DNA from: Rhodopseudomonas_A sp036404135
GTDB lineage: Bacteria > Pseudomonadota > Alphaproteobacteria > Rhizobiales > Xanthobacteraceae
Direction of reading: 5' to 3'
Assembly (NCBI RefSeq): GCF_036404135.1
Contig: NZ_DASWPE010000006.1
Location: 1-64,000 of the forward strand
DNA length: 64,000 nt
Shown: positions 1 to 8,499 of the stretch, piece after piece
How the letters are laid out: each line of letters opens with the position of its first letter
How positions within the stretch are numbered: position 1 is the stretch's first letter
Program-made: the position numbers and the translations under genes
The notes under the pieces: generated by a model
Told to the model about the DNA's origin: nothing
The model's input: the letters and a program-made list of their open reading frames with translations, nothing else
The model's database searches: none

Positions 1-316
1 GCTGCCGACTGCCAAGGGCCGTCCGGGGCCGGCCACTGCCGGCGGCCGGCGGCCCGCATCGCTTCTGAGCCCCTACTTATGTCTTATATAAGACTTCCTG
101 GCAAATCGCGCCGTGGAGGCCCGGCCGGCGGATTGCTATGGGGTTGATTGCGACGTCCCGGCGGCAGTTTTCGCCGAAAAGAACAGTCTACTCTTTTGGC
201 GTCACGCAGGGGAAGAAACATCTCCTTCGCGGGCCAACTATGGCGAGCCGTTCTCTTGAAGAAATGCAGCGCCAAGGCATTTTAGAAGCACGGGTTTTTC
301 CGCTCCAGGTGCCGCC
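1..316. other. Left-edge stretch without a supported gene
   Basis: No reading frame here has convincing coding character. The short frames on both strands have no recognisable domain or ribosome-binding site. The one notable element is the perfect palindrome at 81-94, listed separately. The stretch may be the promoter region of a gene lying off the left edge on the minus strand, but the window does not show that gene. Confidence 0.4.
81..94. promoter_or_regulatory. Perfect 14-bp palindrome, possible GntR-type operator
   Basis: GTCTTATATAAGAC is perfectly self-complementary. Short TCTT-type palindromes with an AT centre are typical operators of GntR-family regulators of organic-acid genes. 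The regulated gene is not visible. It would lie left of the window or be the small gene at 317. Confidence 0.3.
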
Positions 317-556
317 ATGCCGCTCCGAAATTCGCATCTTGCCGCTATCCACCGTGCCGGCGACGACGGCTTCTCCTGGTCGATGCCCCGCCCGGAGACA
401 GCGACGCGCGGCAGCGTCTGGCTCGGCGCGCTGGCATTCTGGATCGTGGTCGCCGGGCTGATCACGGCGCGAATCCTGTTCCTCGATCCCGCCAAGACCA
501 CCGTCAGCACTGACAGCCGCACCAGCGTCGAAACCTCGGTGGCGTCGAAGTTCTGA
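317..556 (+). CDS. Small single-pass membrane protein, hypothetical
   Basis: The frame encodes 79 residues with one clear hydrophobic segment at about residues 33-55 (WLGALAFWIVVAGLITARIL), preceded by a polar N-terminus and followed by a Ser/Thr-rich tail ending in KF. This is a plausible inner-membrane topology. The ribosome-binding site is weak (CCAGGTG). The gene converges on the phenylacetate-CoA ligase gene that ends at 606. I do not recognise a family, and it could be a chance frame. Confidence 0.4.
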   Translation: MPLRNSHLAAIHRAGDDGFSWSMPRPETATRGSVWLGALAFWIVVAGLITARILFLDPAKTTVSTDSRTSVETSVASKF

Positions 557-605
557 GATCGGCCGCCCGCGCGGACGATCGCGCGCACCGTCTGCCCGCC
601 GCCGC

Positions 606-1949
606 TCACGACGCGACGTTGCGCTGATCCTTCACCCGCACCGCCTTGCCCTGCGACCGCGGCACCTCGCCCGGCGATTTCACCGCGACCTTGCAGGTGA
701 CGCCGATCAGCGACTTGATGTGATGCGTCACCTCGGCGGCCTTACGCAGCCGGCCGGCGTCGTCGAGCGCTGCGTCCGGGGCCATCTCGACCTCGACGGT
801 CATGGTGTCGAGCGCCTTTTCGCGCGTCAGTACCAATTGATAGTGCGGCGCAATACCGGAGAAGCCGACCAGCACCGATTCGACCTGCGACGGATACACG
901 TTGACGCCGCGGATGATCAGCATGTCGTCGTCGCGCCCGGTGACGCGCATGATGCGGACGTGGCTGCGGCCGCAGCTGCACGGTTCGTTGCTGAGCCGGG
1001 TAATATCGCGGGTGCGGTAGCGGATCATCGGCAGCGCTTCCTTGGTCAGCGTGGTGATGACCAATTCGCCGACCGCGCCGATCGGCAGCGGCTGCAGGGT
1101 TTCCGGATCGATGGTTTCGAACAGGAAATGATCCTCCCAGCCGTGCAGGCCGTTCTGCTCGACGTGGCACTCGCACGCCACGCCGGGGCCCATGATCTCG
1201 GACAGGCCATAGACGTCCATCGCCCGGATGCCGAGCCGCGCCTCGAGGTCGCGCCGCATCGCGTCGCTCCACGGCTCGGCGCCGAACAGCCCGAGCCGCA
1301 GCGGCGCATGCCGCAGATCAGCATTCACCTGCTCGGCGACTTCGGCGATGTTGAGCGCGTAGGACGGCGTCGAACACAGCACGTTGGCGCCGAAATCCTT
1401 GAGCAGCGAGACCTGCCGCTCGGTGCCGCCGCCCGACACCGGCACCACGGTGCAGCCCAGCCGTTCGGCGCCGTAATGCGCGCCGAGGCCGCCGGTGAAC
1501 AGGCCGTAACCATAGGCATTGTGCACGATGTCATCCGGCAGCGCGCCAGCCGTGGCCATCGAGCGCGCCATCAGCTCCGACCAGATGGCGAGATCGTTCC
1601 GGGTATAGCCGACCACGGTGGGCTTGCCGGTGGTGCCGGACGAACCGTGAATCCGCAATAGCTGCTGGCGCGGCACCGCAAACATGCCGAACGGATAGTT
1701 GTCGCGCAGGTCGGTCTTTTGCGTCAGCGGAAACCGGGCGATGTCGGCGAGCGATGTCAGATCGTCGGGCCTGACGCCGGCGGCATCGAACTTAGCGCGA
1801 TAATGCGGCACCGCGCGATAGGCCCGCTCCAGCGTCTTCTTCAGCCGCTCGAGCTGCAGTGCGGCGAGCTGCGCCCGCGGCAGGGTCTCGGCGGCGCGAT
1901 CGAACATGAAGATCGGCATCTCGCGTGCCGCCGTCTGTGCCTGTACCAA
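606..1949 (-). CDS. paaK: Phenylacetate-CoA ligase (copy 1)
   Basis: AMP-forming ligase of about 447 residues that converts phenylacetate, ATP and CoA to phenylacetyl-CoA in the cytoplasm. The adenylate signature GSSGTTGKPTVVGYT lies at about residues 101-115. The downstream motifs YGLSEIMGPG and YRTRDITR and the PaaK-type C-terminal domain are present, and the length fits the family (about 440). The TTG start at 1949 has GGGAG six bases upstream; an ATG at 1919 is the alternative. It is the last gene of the minus-strand ior/kor operon, 42 bases after the gamma subunit. The operon could therefore make arylacetyl-CoA either from the 2-oxo acid or from the free acid. A second paaK lies at 14210. 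Confidence 0.9.
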   Translation of the reverse strand: MVQAQTAAREMPIFMFDRAAETLPRAQLAALQLERLKKTLERAYRAVPHYRAKFDAAGVRPDDLTSLADIARFPLTQKTDLRDNYPFGMFAVPRQQLLRIHGSSGTTGKPTVVGYTRNDLAIWSELMARSMATAGALPDDIVHNAYGYGLFTGGLGAHYGAERLGCTVVPVSGGGTERQVSLLKDFGANVLCSTPSYALNIAEVAEQVNADLRHAPLRLGLFGAEPWSDAMRRDLEARLGIRAMDVYGLSEIMGPGVACECHVEQNGLHGWEDHFLFETIDPETLQPLPIGAVGELVITTLTKEALPMIRYRTRDITRLSNEPCSCGRSHVRIMRVTGRDDDMLIIRGVNVYPSQVESVLVGFSGIAPHYQLVLTREKALDTMTVEVEMAPDAALDDAGRLRKAAEVTHHIKSLIGVTCKVAVKSPGEVPRSQGKAVRVKDQRNVAS

Positions 1950-1991
1950 GTCGATCTCCCGTCGATCGTTATTTCGCTCGTGTCGGTCGAA

Positions 1992-2549
1992 CTATGACGC
2001 CGCCGCCGCAACCGGCGCCGCGGCCAAGGCATAGCCGGCCGCCAGCGCGTCCAGATTGAGATCGAGGAAGGCGCGCGGCGACCCCGCACGCACCACCCGC
2101 TCGATCGATTGACGGTTGCAGATCTTGCTGAGCGCGATCAACGCGCCGAGCGCCACGATGTTGGTGACGCGCTCATTGCCGAGTTCCAGCGCGGTGCGGC
2201 TGAGCGGCAGATGGTGCCGCGGAGTGCCGCCGTCCGGCAGCTCTGGACACAGCCTGGTGTCGGCGATCACCAGCGCGTCCGGCTTGATCCGCGGCCAGGA
2301 CGGCTTGATGGCGAGCTTGTCGAGCAGCACCAGGTAGTCGAAGGCGATCGGCAGCGGATAGTCGACCTCGCCGTTGGCGACCACCAGGTCGGCGTTGCAG
2401 AAGCCGCCGCGCGAGGTCGGCTCATAGGTCTGCGACTGCGCGACGTGCTTGCCTTCCGCGGCCAGCGCGTCGGCCAGCATCTTGCCGCTGAGGATCAGCC
2501 CCTGACCGCCGGTGCCGCCGAAGCGCAGTTCGATCCGCGAATGGGGCAT
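1992..2549 (-). CDS. 2-oxoacid:acceptor oxidoreductase, gamma subunit (KorC/PorC-like)
   Basis: A 185-residue stand-alone gamma domain. The N-terminal GGTGGQGLILSG motif and the QTYEPTSRGGFCNADL stretch are those of KorC/VorC-type subunits. The ATG at 2549 overlaps the stop of the beta-subunit gene, so the two are translationally coupled. The upstream alpha (3388-4548) and beta (2549-3388) genes make it the third subunit of a KOR-like complex. That complex would oxidatively decarboxylate a 2-oxo acid to the acyl-CoA with reduction of ferredoxin. The substrate cannot be read from sequence. Linkage to paaK suggests an aromatic 2-oxo acid such as phenylpyruvate or phenylglyoxylate. Confidence 0.8.
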   Translation of the reverse strand: MPHSRIELRFGGTGGQGLILSGKMLADALAAEGKHVAQSQTYEPTSRGGFCNADLVVANGEVDYPLPIAFDYLVLLDKLAIKPSWPRIKPDALVIADTRLCPELPDGGTPRHHLPLSRTALELGNERVTNIVALGALIALSKICNRQSIERVVRAGSPRAFLDLNLDALAAGYALAAAPVAAAAS

Positions 2550-3388
2550 CACTTGGCTCCCTTCGCGGCCGCGGCCGCCGCGGCACGCCGATACGCCGCG
2601 CCATATTCCGGACGGTCGTTTTGGGTCAGGATGCCGGTCGGCAGCGAAGTCGAGTGGAACGGGGTGTCGACCGTGTCGCGATAGGCGCTGGGGCGAATCT
2701 CGCTCTTCTGGCGCATGATCATTTCCGGCGAGGAGCCGAGATCGTTCTTGCGGCCGAATACCTCGGTACAATCCGACAGCACTTCGACAAAGGCGAAGCC
2801 GGGATGTTCGAGCCCGGCCTTGATCAGCTCCTTGAGCTTCGGCACGTGGCGCGTCACCTCGCGGCCGACGAAGCCGGCGCCCGCCGCGGTCGCCAGCGCG
2901 CAGGCGTCGAAATTCGGCTCGGTGTTACCGAGCGGCGTCGTCGTGGTCAGCCGCGATTCCGAGGTGGTCGGCGACACCTGGCCGCCGGTCATGCCGTAGA
3001 TCTCGTTGTTGAGCATCAGGCAGGTGATTTTCAGATTGCGCCGGCAGGCGTGGATCAGATGATTGCCGCCGATCGCCAGGCAATCGCCGTCGCCACTGAT
3101 CACCACGACATGCAGATCGGGCCGCGCCAGCGCCAGCCCGGTGGCATAGGCCAAGGGCCGGCCGTGGGTGGTGTGGAAGGTGTTGGCGTCGATATAGGCC
3201 GACAGCCGCCCGGCGCAGCCGATGCCGCTCACCACGGCGAGCCTGTCGCGGTCGATGTCGAGATCGTGCAGCGCCCACAGCAGCGCGCGCAGCGCGATGC
3301 CGTGGCCGCAGCCCGGGCAAAGGAAATGCGGCATCATCTCCTTGCGGAGATAATCACGGACGTCGAAATTCGCAGCGTCGGTGAACAT
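2549..3388 (-). CDS. 2-oxoacid:acceptor oxidoreductase, beta (TPP) subunit (KorB-like)
   Basis: A 279-residue thiamine-diphosphate-binding subunit. CPGCGHG near residue 24 and the TPP/Mg motif GDGDCLAIGGNHLIHA followed by NNEIYGMTGGQ are clearly visible. No ferredoxin domain is attached, as in KorB. The ATG at 3388 overlaps the alpha-subunit stop (TGATG). It should form the catalytic core with the alpha subunit encoded immediately upstream. The annotated start excludes a long upstream in-frame extension that merely shadows the alpha gene. Confidence 0.87.
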   Translation of the reverse strand: MFTDAANFDVRDYLRKEMMPHFLCPGCGHGIALRALLWALHDLDIDRDRLAVVSGIGCAGRLSAYIDANTFHTTHGRPLAYATGLALARPDLHVVVISGDGDCLAIGGNHLIHACRRNLKITCLMLNNEIYGMTGGQVSPTTSESRLTTTTPLGNTEPNFDACALATAAGAGFVGREVTRHVPKLKELIKAGLEHPGFAFVEVLSDCTEVFGRKNDLGSSPEMIMRQKSEIRPSAYRDTVDTPFHSTSLPTGILTQNDRPEYGAAYRRAAAAAAAKGAK

Positions 3389-4548
3389 CAGGCCTCCGAG
3401 GCGAGCGTGTTGGTGCGCGCGGCGATCTGCGCCGGCGTGATCGGCTCGCCGCTGAACTGATGCAGGCCCTCGACGCGATGGCGGCCGAGCAGCCGCTCGA
3501 CCTCGAGCCGCAATTGACCAATGTTGAGCTCCGGCACCAGCACGGCGCGGGCGCCCTTGGTGGCTTCGCGTAGCGCGGCTTCCGGGAACGGCCACAGCGT
3601 GATGGGGCGGAACAACCCGACATGGACGCCGTCGGCGCGGCAAATCTCAACGGCGCGCTTGGCGGCGCGGGCGCTGATGCCGATCGCGACGATCACCACG
3701 TCGGCGTCCTCGCAGCGGATCGCTTCCCACGACTCGATCAGCTCGCGGTGGTGGTCGAGCTTGGAATACAGCCGCGACATCGCGCGCTCGACCGCGTCCG
3801 GGTTCTGGGTCGGAAAGCCGTTCTCGCCATGGGTCAGCCCGGTGGTGTGGGTGCGATAGCCGTCGCCGGGGCGCGGCATCGCCGGGATGCCGTCGACGCC
3901 GGCCGCATAGGGCTTGTAGTCGGCGCGCGGGCCGCTCGCCCATTTGCGTTCGGCGCGCGGACCGGATGGCGCGGCAAGCGCCACGGTCTCCGAGGACTGC
4001 GCTATCACCTGATCGTACAGTACGATCACCGGGATGCGGCAGATCTCGGCGAGGTCGAAGGCCCGGATGGTTTCCTGGTAGATCTCGCGCACCGAGGCCG
4101 GCGCCAGCACGATCATCGGATAGTCGCCGTGGCTGCCGAACCTTGTCTGCATGATGTCGGCCTGCGACGGCCGCGTCGGCATGCCGGTGGAAGGGCCGCC
4201 GCGCATCACGTTGACGATCACGCAGGGAATTTCCGCGCCGGCGGCGTAGCCGATGTTTTCCTGCTTCAGCGAGAAGCCGGGACCGGAGGTCGCGGTCATC
4301 GCCTTGACGCCGCCCATCGAGGCGCCGATCACCGCGGCCATCGCCGAGATCTCGTCTTCCATCTGGATGAACACGCCGCCGGCTTGTGGCAAACTCGTGA
4401 CCAGCTTTTCGGCGATTTCCGACGACGGCGTGATCGGATAGCCGGCGAAAAACTTGCAGCCGGCGGCGACCGCACCCTGCGCGCAAGCGCTGTTGCCGGA
4501 CAACAGCGTCGCGGTCGGCTTGCTCAGCGATTTGTCGTGCACGTTCAT
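3388..4548 (-). CDS. 2-oxoacid:acceptor oxidoreductase, alpha subunit (KorA/VorB-like)
   Basis: A 386-residue alpha subunit with the pyrimidine-binding domain motif GYPITPSSEIAE near residue 39, MEDEISAMAAVIGASMGG, and TSGPGFSLKQENIGYA, all standard for KorA/VorB. The C-terminal transketolase-C-like domain ends in FSGEPITPAQIA. The start at 4548 overlaps the stop of the IorB-ferredoxin fusion by four bases (ATGA). It functions with the beta and gamma subunits downstream. Phenylglyoxylate:acceptor oxidoreductase (PadG-type) belongs to the same superfamily, so that role remains possible, but no PadH-like flavoprotein is present here. Confidence 0.86.
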   Translation of the reverse strand: MNVHDKSLSKPTATLLSGNSACAQGAVAAGCKFFAGYPITPSSEIAEKLVTSLPQAGGVFIQMEDEISAMAAVIGASMGGVKAMTATSGPGFSLKQENIGYAAGAEIPCVIVNVMRGGPSTGMPTRPSQADIMQTRFGSHGDYPMIVLAPASVREIYQETIRAFDLAEICRIPVIVLYDQVIAQSSETVALAAPSGPRAERKWASGPRADYKPYAAGVDGIPAMPRPGDGYRTHTTGLTHGENGFPTQNPDAVERAMSRLYSKLDHHRELIESWEAIRCEDADVVIVAIGISARAAKRAVEICRADGVHVGLFRPITLWPFPEAALREATKGARAVLVPELNIGQLRLEVERLLGRHRVEGLHQFSGEPITPAQIAARTNTLASEA

Positions 4549-5468
4549 CGCGCATTCCCTTCTGCCGCGGCATGCGGATCGAGATGCACCCGGATCGCGA
4601 AATCCGGGCACAGCCATTCGCACAGCCGGCAGCCGGTGCATTTCTCCGGCGCAGCCAGTTCGGCGACGCGCTCGGCGTTCAATGTCAGGCAACGTTCGGG
4701 ACACAGCTTGACGCAGATGTCGCAGCTCTTGCACCAGTCGGCGTTGATCTCCAGCCGCGGCGTATAGGGCGCGGCGAGCGGCGCGTGCAGCGCCGGCGCC
4801 GCTGCCGCCGGCGTGCGGGCTTCGGCGACCCAGGTGCGGCCGAGCCGAAATGCTTCGAGATTGACCGCGACGGTTTTCTTCGGCACGAATTCGGCGACCG
4901 TGGTCTCCCAGTCCTCGACCGGGAAATCCAGCGCGTTCGACAATGCGCCGAGCAGCACGACGTTGGCGGCGCGTTCGTTGCCGAGCTCCTCCGCCATGGT
5001 GGTGGCGTCGATCGCATAGCCTTCGGCGACATAGCTCGCCACCTCGCCGGCGGTTTCCCGCGAATAGCGCAGCGCCGCGCCGGGCTTGCGGTTGAGGCAG
5101 GCGAACGGCGGCACGATCCGCTTGGTGTCGCAGATGAAGATGCCGGTGTCGGGTTTCAGGAACGGCAGCCAGCGCAGTCCTTCGGCCCATTCCAGCGCTA
5201 CCAGCACGTCGGCCTCGCCCTTGCTGATGGTCGGCGACCACACCCGCTTGCCGAAGCGGACGTGGCTGAACACCGAGCCGCCGCGCTTGGCCATGCCGTG
5301 CACTTCGCTCTGCTTGACTTCGAAGCCGCGCCATTGCGCCAGCGCCGCCAGCACCTTTGAGACCATGATGACGCCCTGGCCACCGACCCCGACGATCAGC
5401 ACGTTGAACGGCGGCTTGCTGGCGAGCGGCGCGACCGCGAGCGAGACCTCGATGCCGGGTTCACTCAT
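4545..5468 (-). CDS. iorB: Indolepyruvate oxidoreductase beta subunit fused to a 2x[4Fe-4S] ferredoxin domain
   Basis: A 307-residue two-domain protein. Residues about 20-205 are an IorB-type gamma domain, with VGVGGQGVIMVS and the IorB signature SEVHGMAKRGGSVFSH. After an Ala/Pro-rich linker, residues about 240-300 carry two CxxCxxCxxxC clusters (CKSCDICVKLC and CTGCRLCEWLC). IorB is normally about 200 residues, so the ferredoxin is an added domain. The start at 5468 overlaps the iorA stop (ATGA). It pairs most naturally with IorA upstream. The fused ferredoxin might also serve the KorABC set, which has no delta subunit of its own. That shared use is inference. Confidence 0.85.
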   Translation of the reverse strand: MSEPGIEVSLAVAPLASKPPFNVLIVGVGGQGVIMVSKVLAALAQWRGFEVKQSEVHGMAKRGGSVFSHVRFGKRVWSPTISKGEADVLVALEWAEGLRWLPFLKPDTGIFICDTKRIVPPFACLNRKPGAALRYSRETAGEVASYVAEGYAIDATTMAEELGNERAANVVLLGALSNALDFPVEDWETTVAEFVPKKTVAVNLEAFRLGRTWVAEARTPAAAAPALHAPLAAPYTPRLEINADWCKSCDICVKLCPERCLTLNAERVAELAAPEKCTGCRLCEWLCPDFAIRVHLDPHAAAEGNAR

Positions 5469-7285
5469 GGCGTCACCGCCGCTGCAATCTTGATACAGTC
5501 GACGGTGCAGACTTGGGCGCACAGCGTGCAGCCGATGCACAGCGCAGGGTCAATCTTGACCCGGTGCCGACCCTCGAACCATTGATCGCTCCAGGTCAGC
5601 GCCGGGCAGCCGAGATTCATGCAGGACTGACACGCGGTGCATTGCCCGGCGAGGATTTCGAGCGGCGGGCCTTTGATCTTCACCGGATCTAGCACGCAGG
5701 GACGGTTGGAAATCAGCACCGCGACGCCGCGATAAGCGATCGCCTCGCGCAGCGCCTGCTGCGTCGCGGCGAGATCGTAGGAATCCACGGTGCGGACCCA
5801 TTTGACGCCGATGGCGCGAATCAACGCCGCGTAGTCGATCTGCGGCGCCACTTCGCCGCGCAAGGTCTTGCCGGTGCCGGGATGTTCCTGGCCGCCGGTC
5901 ATCGCGGTGATGTGGTTGTCGAGCAGCATCACCGCGATGTTGGCCTGGTTGTAGACCGCGTCGATCAGCGCCGGCAGGCCGGCGTGCAGGAACGTCGAGT
6001 CGCCGATGGTGGCGACGATCGGCTTGGTCTCGCCGGCCTTCGACATGCCGATGGCGTTGCCGATCGAGGAGCCCATCGCCACGCAGGTATCGAGGCCGCG
6101 CAGCGGATCGAGGCAGCCCAGCGTGTAGCAGCCGATGTCGCCGGCGACGCGGGCGCCGGCGGCGCGCACCGCCAGGAAGCTCGAGGTGTGCGGACAGCCG
6201 GCGCACAGCACCGGCGGCCGCACCACCAGTTCGGGCGTCCAGCCGTTGGAGACCGGCTGCGGCGCCAGCAGGCCGGCCTTGACGAAGCCGGCGCGCACCA
6301 CTTCCGGCGAGAACTCGCCGGCGCGCGGGAACAGCGACTTGCCCGACACCGCAAAGCCGAGAGCTGCGATTTCCTTCTCGATCACCGGCTCGAGCTCTTC
6401 GACCACGAACACCCGGTCGACCGATTCGCAGAAATCCCGCAGCAATTTGTCCGACAACGGCCAGGACGCGCCGAGCTTCAGCACACTGGCGTCGGGCAGC
6501 ACTTCGCGGACGTAAGGGTAGCAGGTGCCGGCGGTGACGATGCCGAAGCTGGTGTCGGTGATTTCGCAGGAATTCAGCGCCGAATCGGCGAAATACTCCT
6601 TCAACCGTTCCTCACGCTCCAGCACCGCGAGATGGCGCGCCCGCGCATGCGCCGGGATCATCACGTTCTTCGAAGGCTTCTCGACAAAGCCGCGCGGCGG
6701 CGGCGCGACCCGTTCGCCGACCGCGACGGGACTGCGGGTATGCGACAGCCGGGTGGTGCCGCGCACAATCACCGGGGTATCGAAGCGTTCCGAAATCTCG
6801 AACGCCAGCTTGGTGTAGTCGAGCGCCTCCTGGGCGTCGGACGGCTCCAGCACCGGCACCGAGGCCAGCATCGCATAGATCCGGCTGTCCTGCTCGTTCT
6901 GCGAACTGTGGATGCCGGGATCGTCGCACACCGTCAGCACCAGGCCGCCGTTGACGCCGATATAGGCTACCGTCATGAACGCGTCGGCGGCGACGTTGAG
7001 GCCGACATGCTTCATCGAGGCCAGCGCGCGCTGCCCGGTGAACGACGCGCCGATCGCGACGTCGAGCGCAACCTTTTCGTTGGTCGACCATTGCGCGTGA
7101 ACGTCGTCGCGCGGATAGCTCGCGAGATTTTCCAGGATTTCGGTGCTGGGCGTGCCGGGATAGCCGGCGGCGACCTTGACGCCAGCTTCCCAGGCGCCGC
7201 GGGCGATCGCTTCGTTGCCGGTGAGCGGGCGGTACTCGCTAGCCTCGCGCTGCAATGGCTCGGTCGATCGCCGTGGTGTATGCAT
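5465..7285 (-). CDS. iorA: Indolepyruvate ferredoxin oxidoreductase alpha subunit
   Basis: A 606-residue IorA. The N-terminal half has GYPGTPSTEILENLA, then ASMKHVGLNVAADAFMT. The central part has CAGCPHTSSF and the TPP-binding GDSTFLHAGLPALIDAVYNQ with LDNHITAMTGGQ. The C-terminus carries two Cys clusters (CTACQSCMNLGC and CIGCTLCAQVC). IorA-IorB converts aryl pyruvates to arylacetyl-CoA with reduction of ferredoxin, feeding phenylalanine and tryptophan carbon into the phenylacetate route. The ATG at 7285 follows a strong GGAGG. It is the first gene of the operon and is divergent from paaX across 260 bases. Confidence 0.93.
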   Translation of the reverse strand: MHTPRRSTEPLQREASEYRPLTGNEAIARGAWEAGVKVAAGYPGTPSTEILENLASYPRDDVHAQWSTNEKVALDVAIGASFTGQRALASMKHVGLNVAADAFMTVAYIGVNGGLVLTVCDDPGIHSSQNEQDSRIYAMLASVPVLEPSDAQEALDYTKLAFEISERFDTPVIVRGTTRLSHTRSPVAVGERVAPPPRGFVEKPSKNVMIPAHARARHLAVLEREERLKEYFADSALNSCEITDTSFGIVTAGTCYPYVREVLPDASVLKLGASWPLSDKLLRDFCESVDRVFVVEELEPVIEKEIAALGFAVSGKSLFPRAGEFSPEVVRAGFVKAGLLAPQPVSNGWTPELVVRPPVLCAGCPHTSSFLAVRAAGARVAGDIGCYTLGCLDPLRGLDTCVAMGSSIGNAIGMSKAGETKPIVATIGDSTFLHAGLPALIDAVYNQANIAVMLLDNHITAMTGGQEHPGTGKTLRGEVAPQIDYAALIRAIGVKWVRTVDSYDLAATQQALREAIAYRGVAVLISNRPCVLDPVKIKGPPLEILAGQCTACQSCMNLGCPALTWSDQWFEGRHRVKIDPALCIGCTLCAQVCTVDCIKIAAAVTP

Positions 7286-7545
7286 TGCGTAGCCTCCTTC
7301 AGCGTACGCCGCCGCGGCGATCAGCCCAAGGTACACACCATTCCAAATCTACCTCTGAACGTAATTGAGCTATGTCAACGGCAGCTCATGCCTTAGTCAT
7401 ACGCTGATCAATGTTGTTGCAGGCGGCGTCAGGCGCGGCGCTTGCTACTCGTTCTGAGCCGCGATCGGGCCGCCGCCGCGCCCGCCCTGATGCGAGTTCT
7501 TCGCGAGATTTGGCGTGCGCCGCAAAATCCGTTACGGCTATCGCC
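7286..7545. promoter_or_regulatory. Divergent promoter region between iorA and paaX
   Basis: These 260 bases separate the start of the minus-strand ior/kor/paaK operon from paaX. The iorA-proximal part is relatively AT-rich, as expected for promoters. I do not see a convincing palindrome matching the element upstream of paaA. The PaaX translational start could also lie upstream of 7546, since the frame is open from 7411. Confidence 0.4.
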
Positions 7546-8412
7546 ATGGCCGCTCATCCGTTGTCGCGCATCGTCAACCGTTTCAAGCGTGAACCGTCAC
7601 GCACCGGATCACTGATCATCACCTTCTATGGCGATGCGATCCTGCCGCGCGGCGGATCGCTGTGGCTCGGCACGCTGTTGCAGTTTCTCGAACTGCTCGA
7701 CACCGACGGTGGCGTGGTGCGCACCGCGGTATCGCGGCTCGCCGCCGACGGCTGGCTGGCGCGCGACAAGATCGGCCGCAAGAGCTTTTACAAGCTCGCG
7801 GCCGATGGGCGGGACCGCTTCGAACTGGCGGTCCGCCACGTCTATAATCCGCAACCGTCGACCGCGGCGGGGCGGTTCGAAGTGCTGCTGATCGGCAATG
7901 GCGCCGACCGCGAAGCGTCGCGCGCGGTCCTGAGCGAGGCCGGCTTCGGCAATCCGATGCCCGGGGTATGGGTGGCGCCGTCAGGCGTCGCGGTGCCGGC
8001 GCTGGCGGAAGGCACGATCCGGCTCGCGGCGAGCGCCGACGACGCCATGGGCTGGCGGCTGATCGGCGCAAGCTGGCCCCTGGAGGCCATCGCCGCCTCG
8101 TACCGCGATTTCCTCAAGACCTTTGCGCCGCTGCAAGATTGGGTCGAGGGCGCCGAAGCGCTCGAGCCGGCGGACGCCATGCTGGCGCGCATCCTGCTGA
8201 TCCATCACTACCGCCGCGTCATCCTGCGCGATCCGTTGCTGCCGGACGCGCTGCTGCCGGCGGATTGGCCGGCACCGCCGGCCCGCGCGTTTTGCGGAGC
8301 AATCTATCGCGCGCTGCTGCCGGCCTCCGAGCAATGGCTTGATAATCATGGCGAAAGCGCCTCCGGCCCGCTGCCGCCGCCGGGCCGCGAACTGGCGCTG
8401 CGGTTTCGCTAG
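7546..8412 (+). CDS. paaX: PaaX-family transcriptional repressor
   Basis: A 288-residue GntR-like PaaX protein. The N-terminal winged helix begins RTGSLIITFYGDAILPRGG and includes TAVSRLAADGWL and GRKSFYKL. The PaaX central domain and C-terminal domain follow (LLIHHYRRVILRDPLLP). PaaX proteins repress paa operons and are released by phenylacetyl-CoA. It lies 87 bases upstream of paaA in the same direction and divergent from iorA, so it can control both. The ATG at 7546 fits the family length; an upstream in-frame extension to 7411 is unlikely to be translated. Confidence 0.9.
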   Translation: MAAHPLSRIVNRFKREPSRTGSLIITFYGDAILPRGGSLWLGTLLQFLELLDTDGGVVRTAVSRLAADGWLARDKIGRKSFYKLAADGRDRFELAVRHVYNPQPSTAAGRFEVLLIGNGADREASRAVLSEAGFGNPMPGVWVAPSGVAVPALAEGTIRLAASADDAMGWRLIGASWPLEAIAASYRDFLKTFAPLQDWVEGAEALEPADAMLARILLIHHYRRVILRDPLLPDALLPADWPAPPARAFCGAIYRALLPASEQWLDNHGESASGPLPPPGRELALRFR

Positions 8413-8456
8413 CGGCCGGAAATATGTTACAAGAATGACTTGCAATAGCCGTTTTA

Positions 8457-8477
8457 TGTTATATGTTGCAGATAACA
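8457..8477. promoter_or_regulatory. Inverted repeat upstream of paaA, candidate PaaX operator
   Basis: TGTTAT and ATAACA are perfect inverted six-mers separated by nine bases, 23 bases upstream of the paaA start codon and within an AT-rich promoter-like stretch. The position suits repressor binding over the promoter or leader. It does not match the TGATTC-type half-site I recall for the E. coli PaaX operator, so assignment to PaaX is a guess from neighbourhood. Confidence 0.4.
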
Positions 8478-8499
8478 AGACCCTAGGGAGCCGAGCGCC

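Noticed and set aside
720..1661. A 313-codon plus-strand frame opposite paaK
   Set aside because: It is antisense to the clearly recognised ligase gene and has no family resemblance.
5882..7396. A 504-codon plus-strand frame opposite iorA
   Set aside because: It is the shadow of iorA on the other strand; composition is Arg/Ala/Gly-rich and no motif is present.
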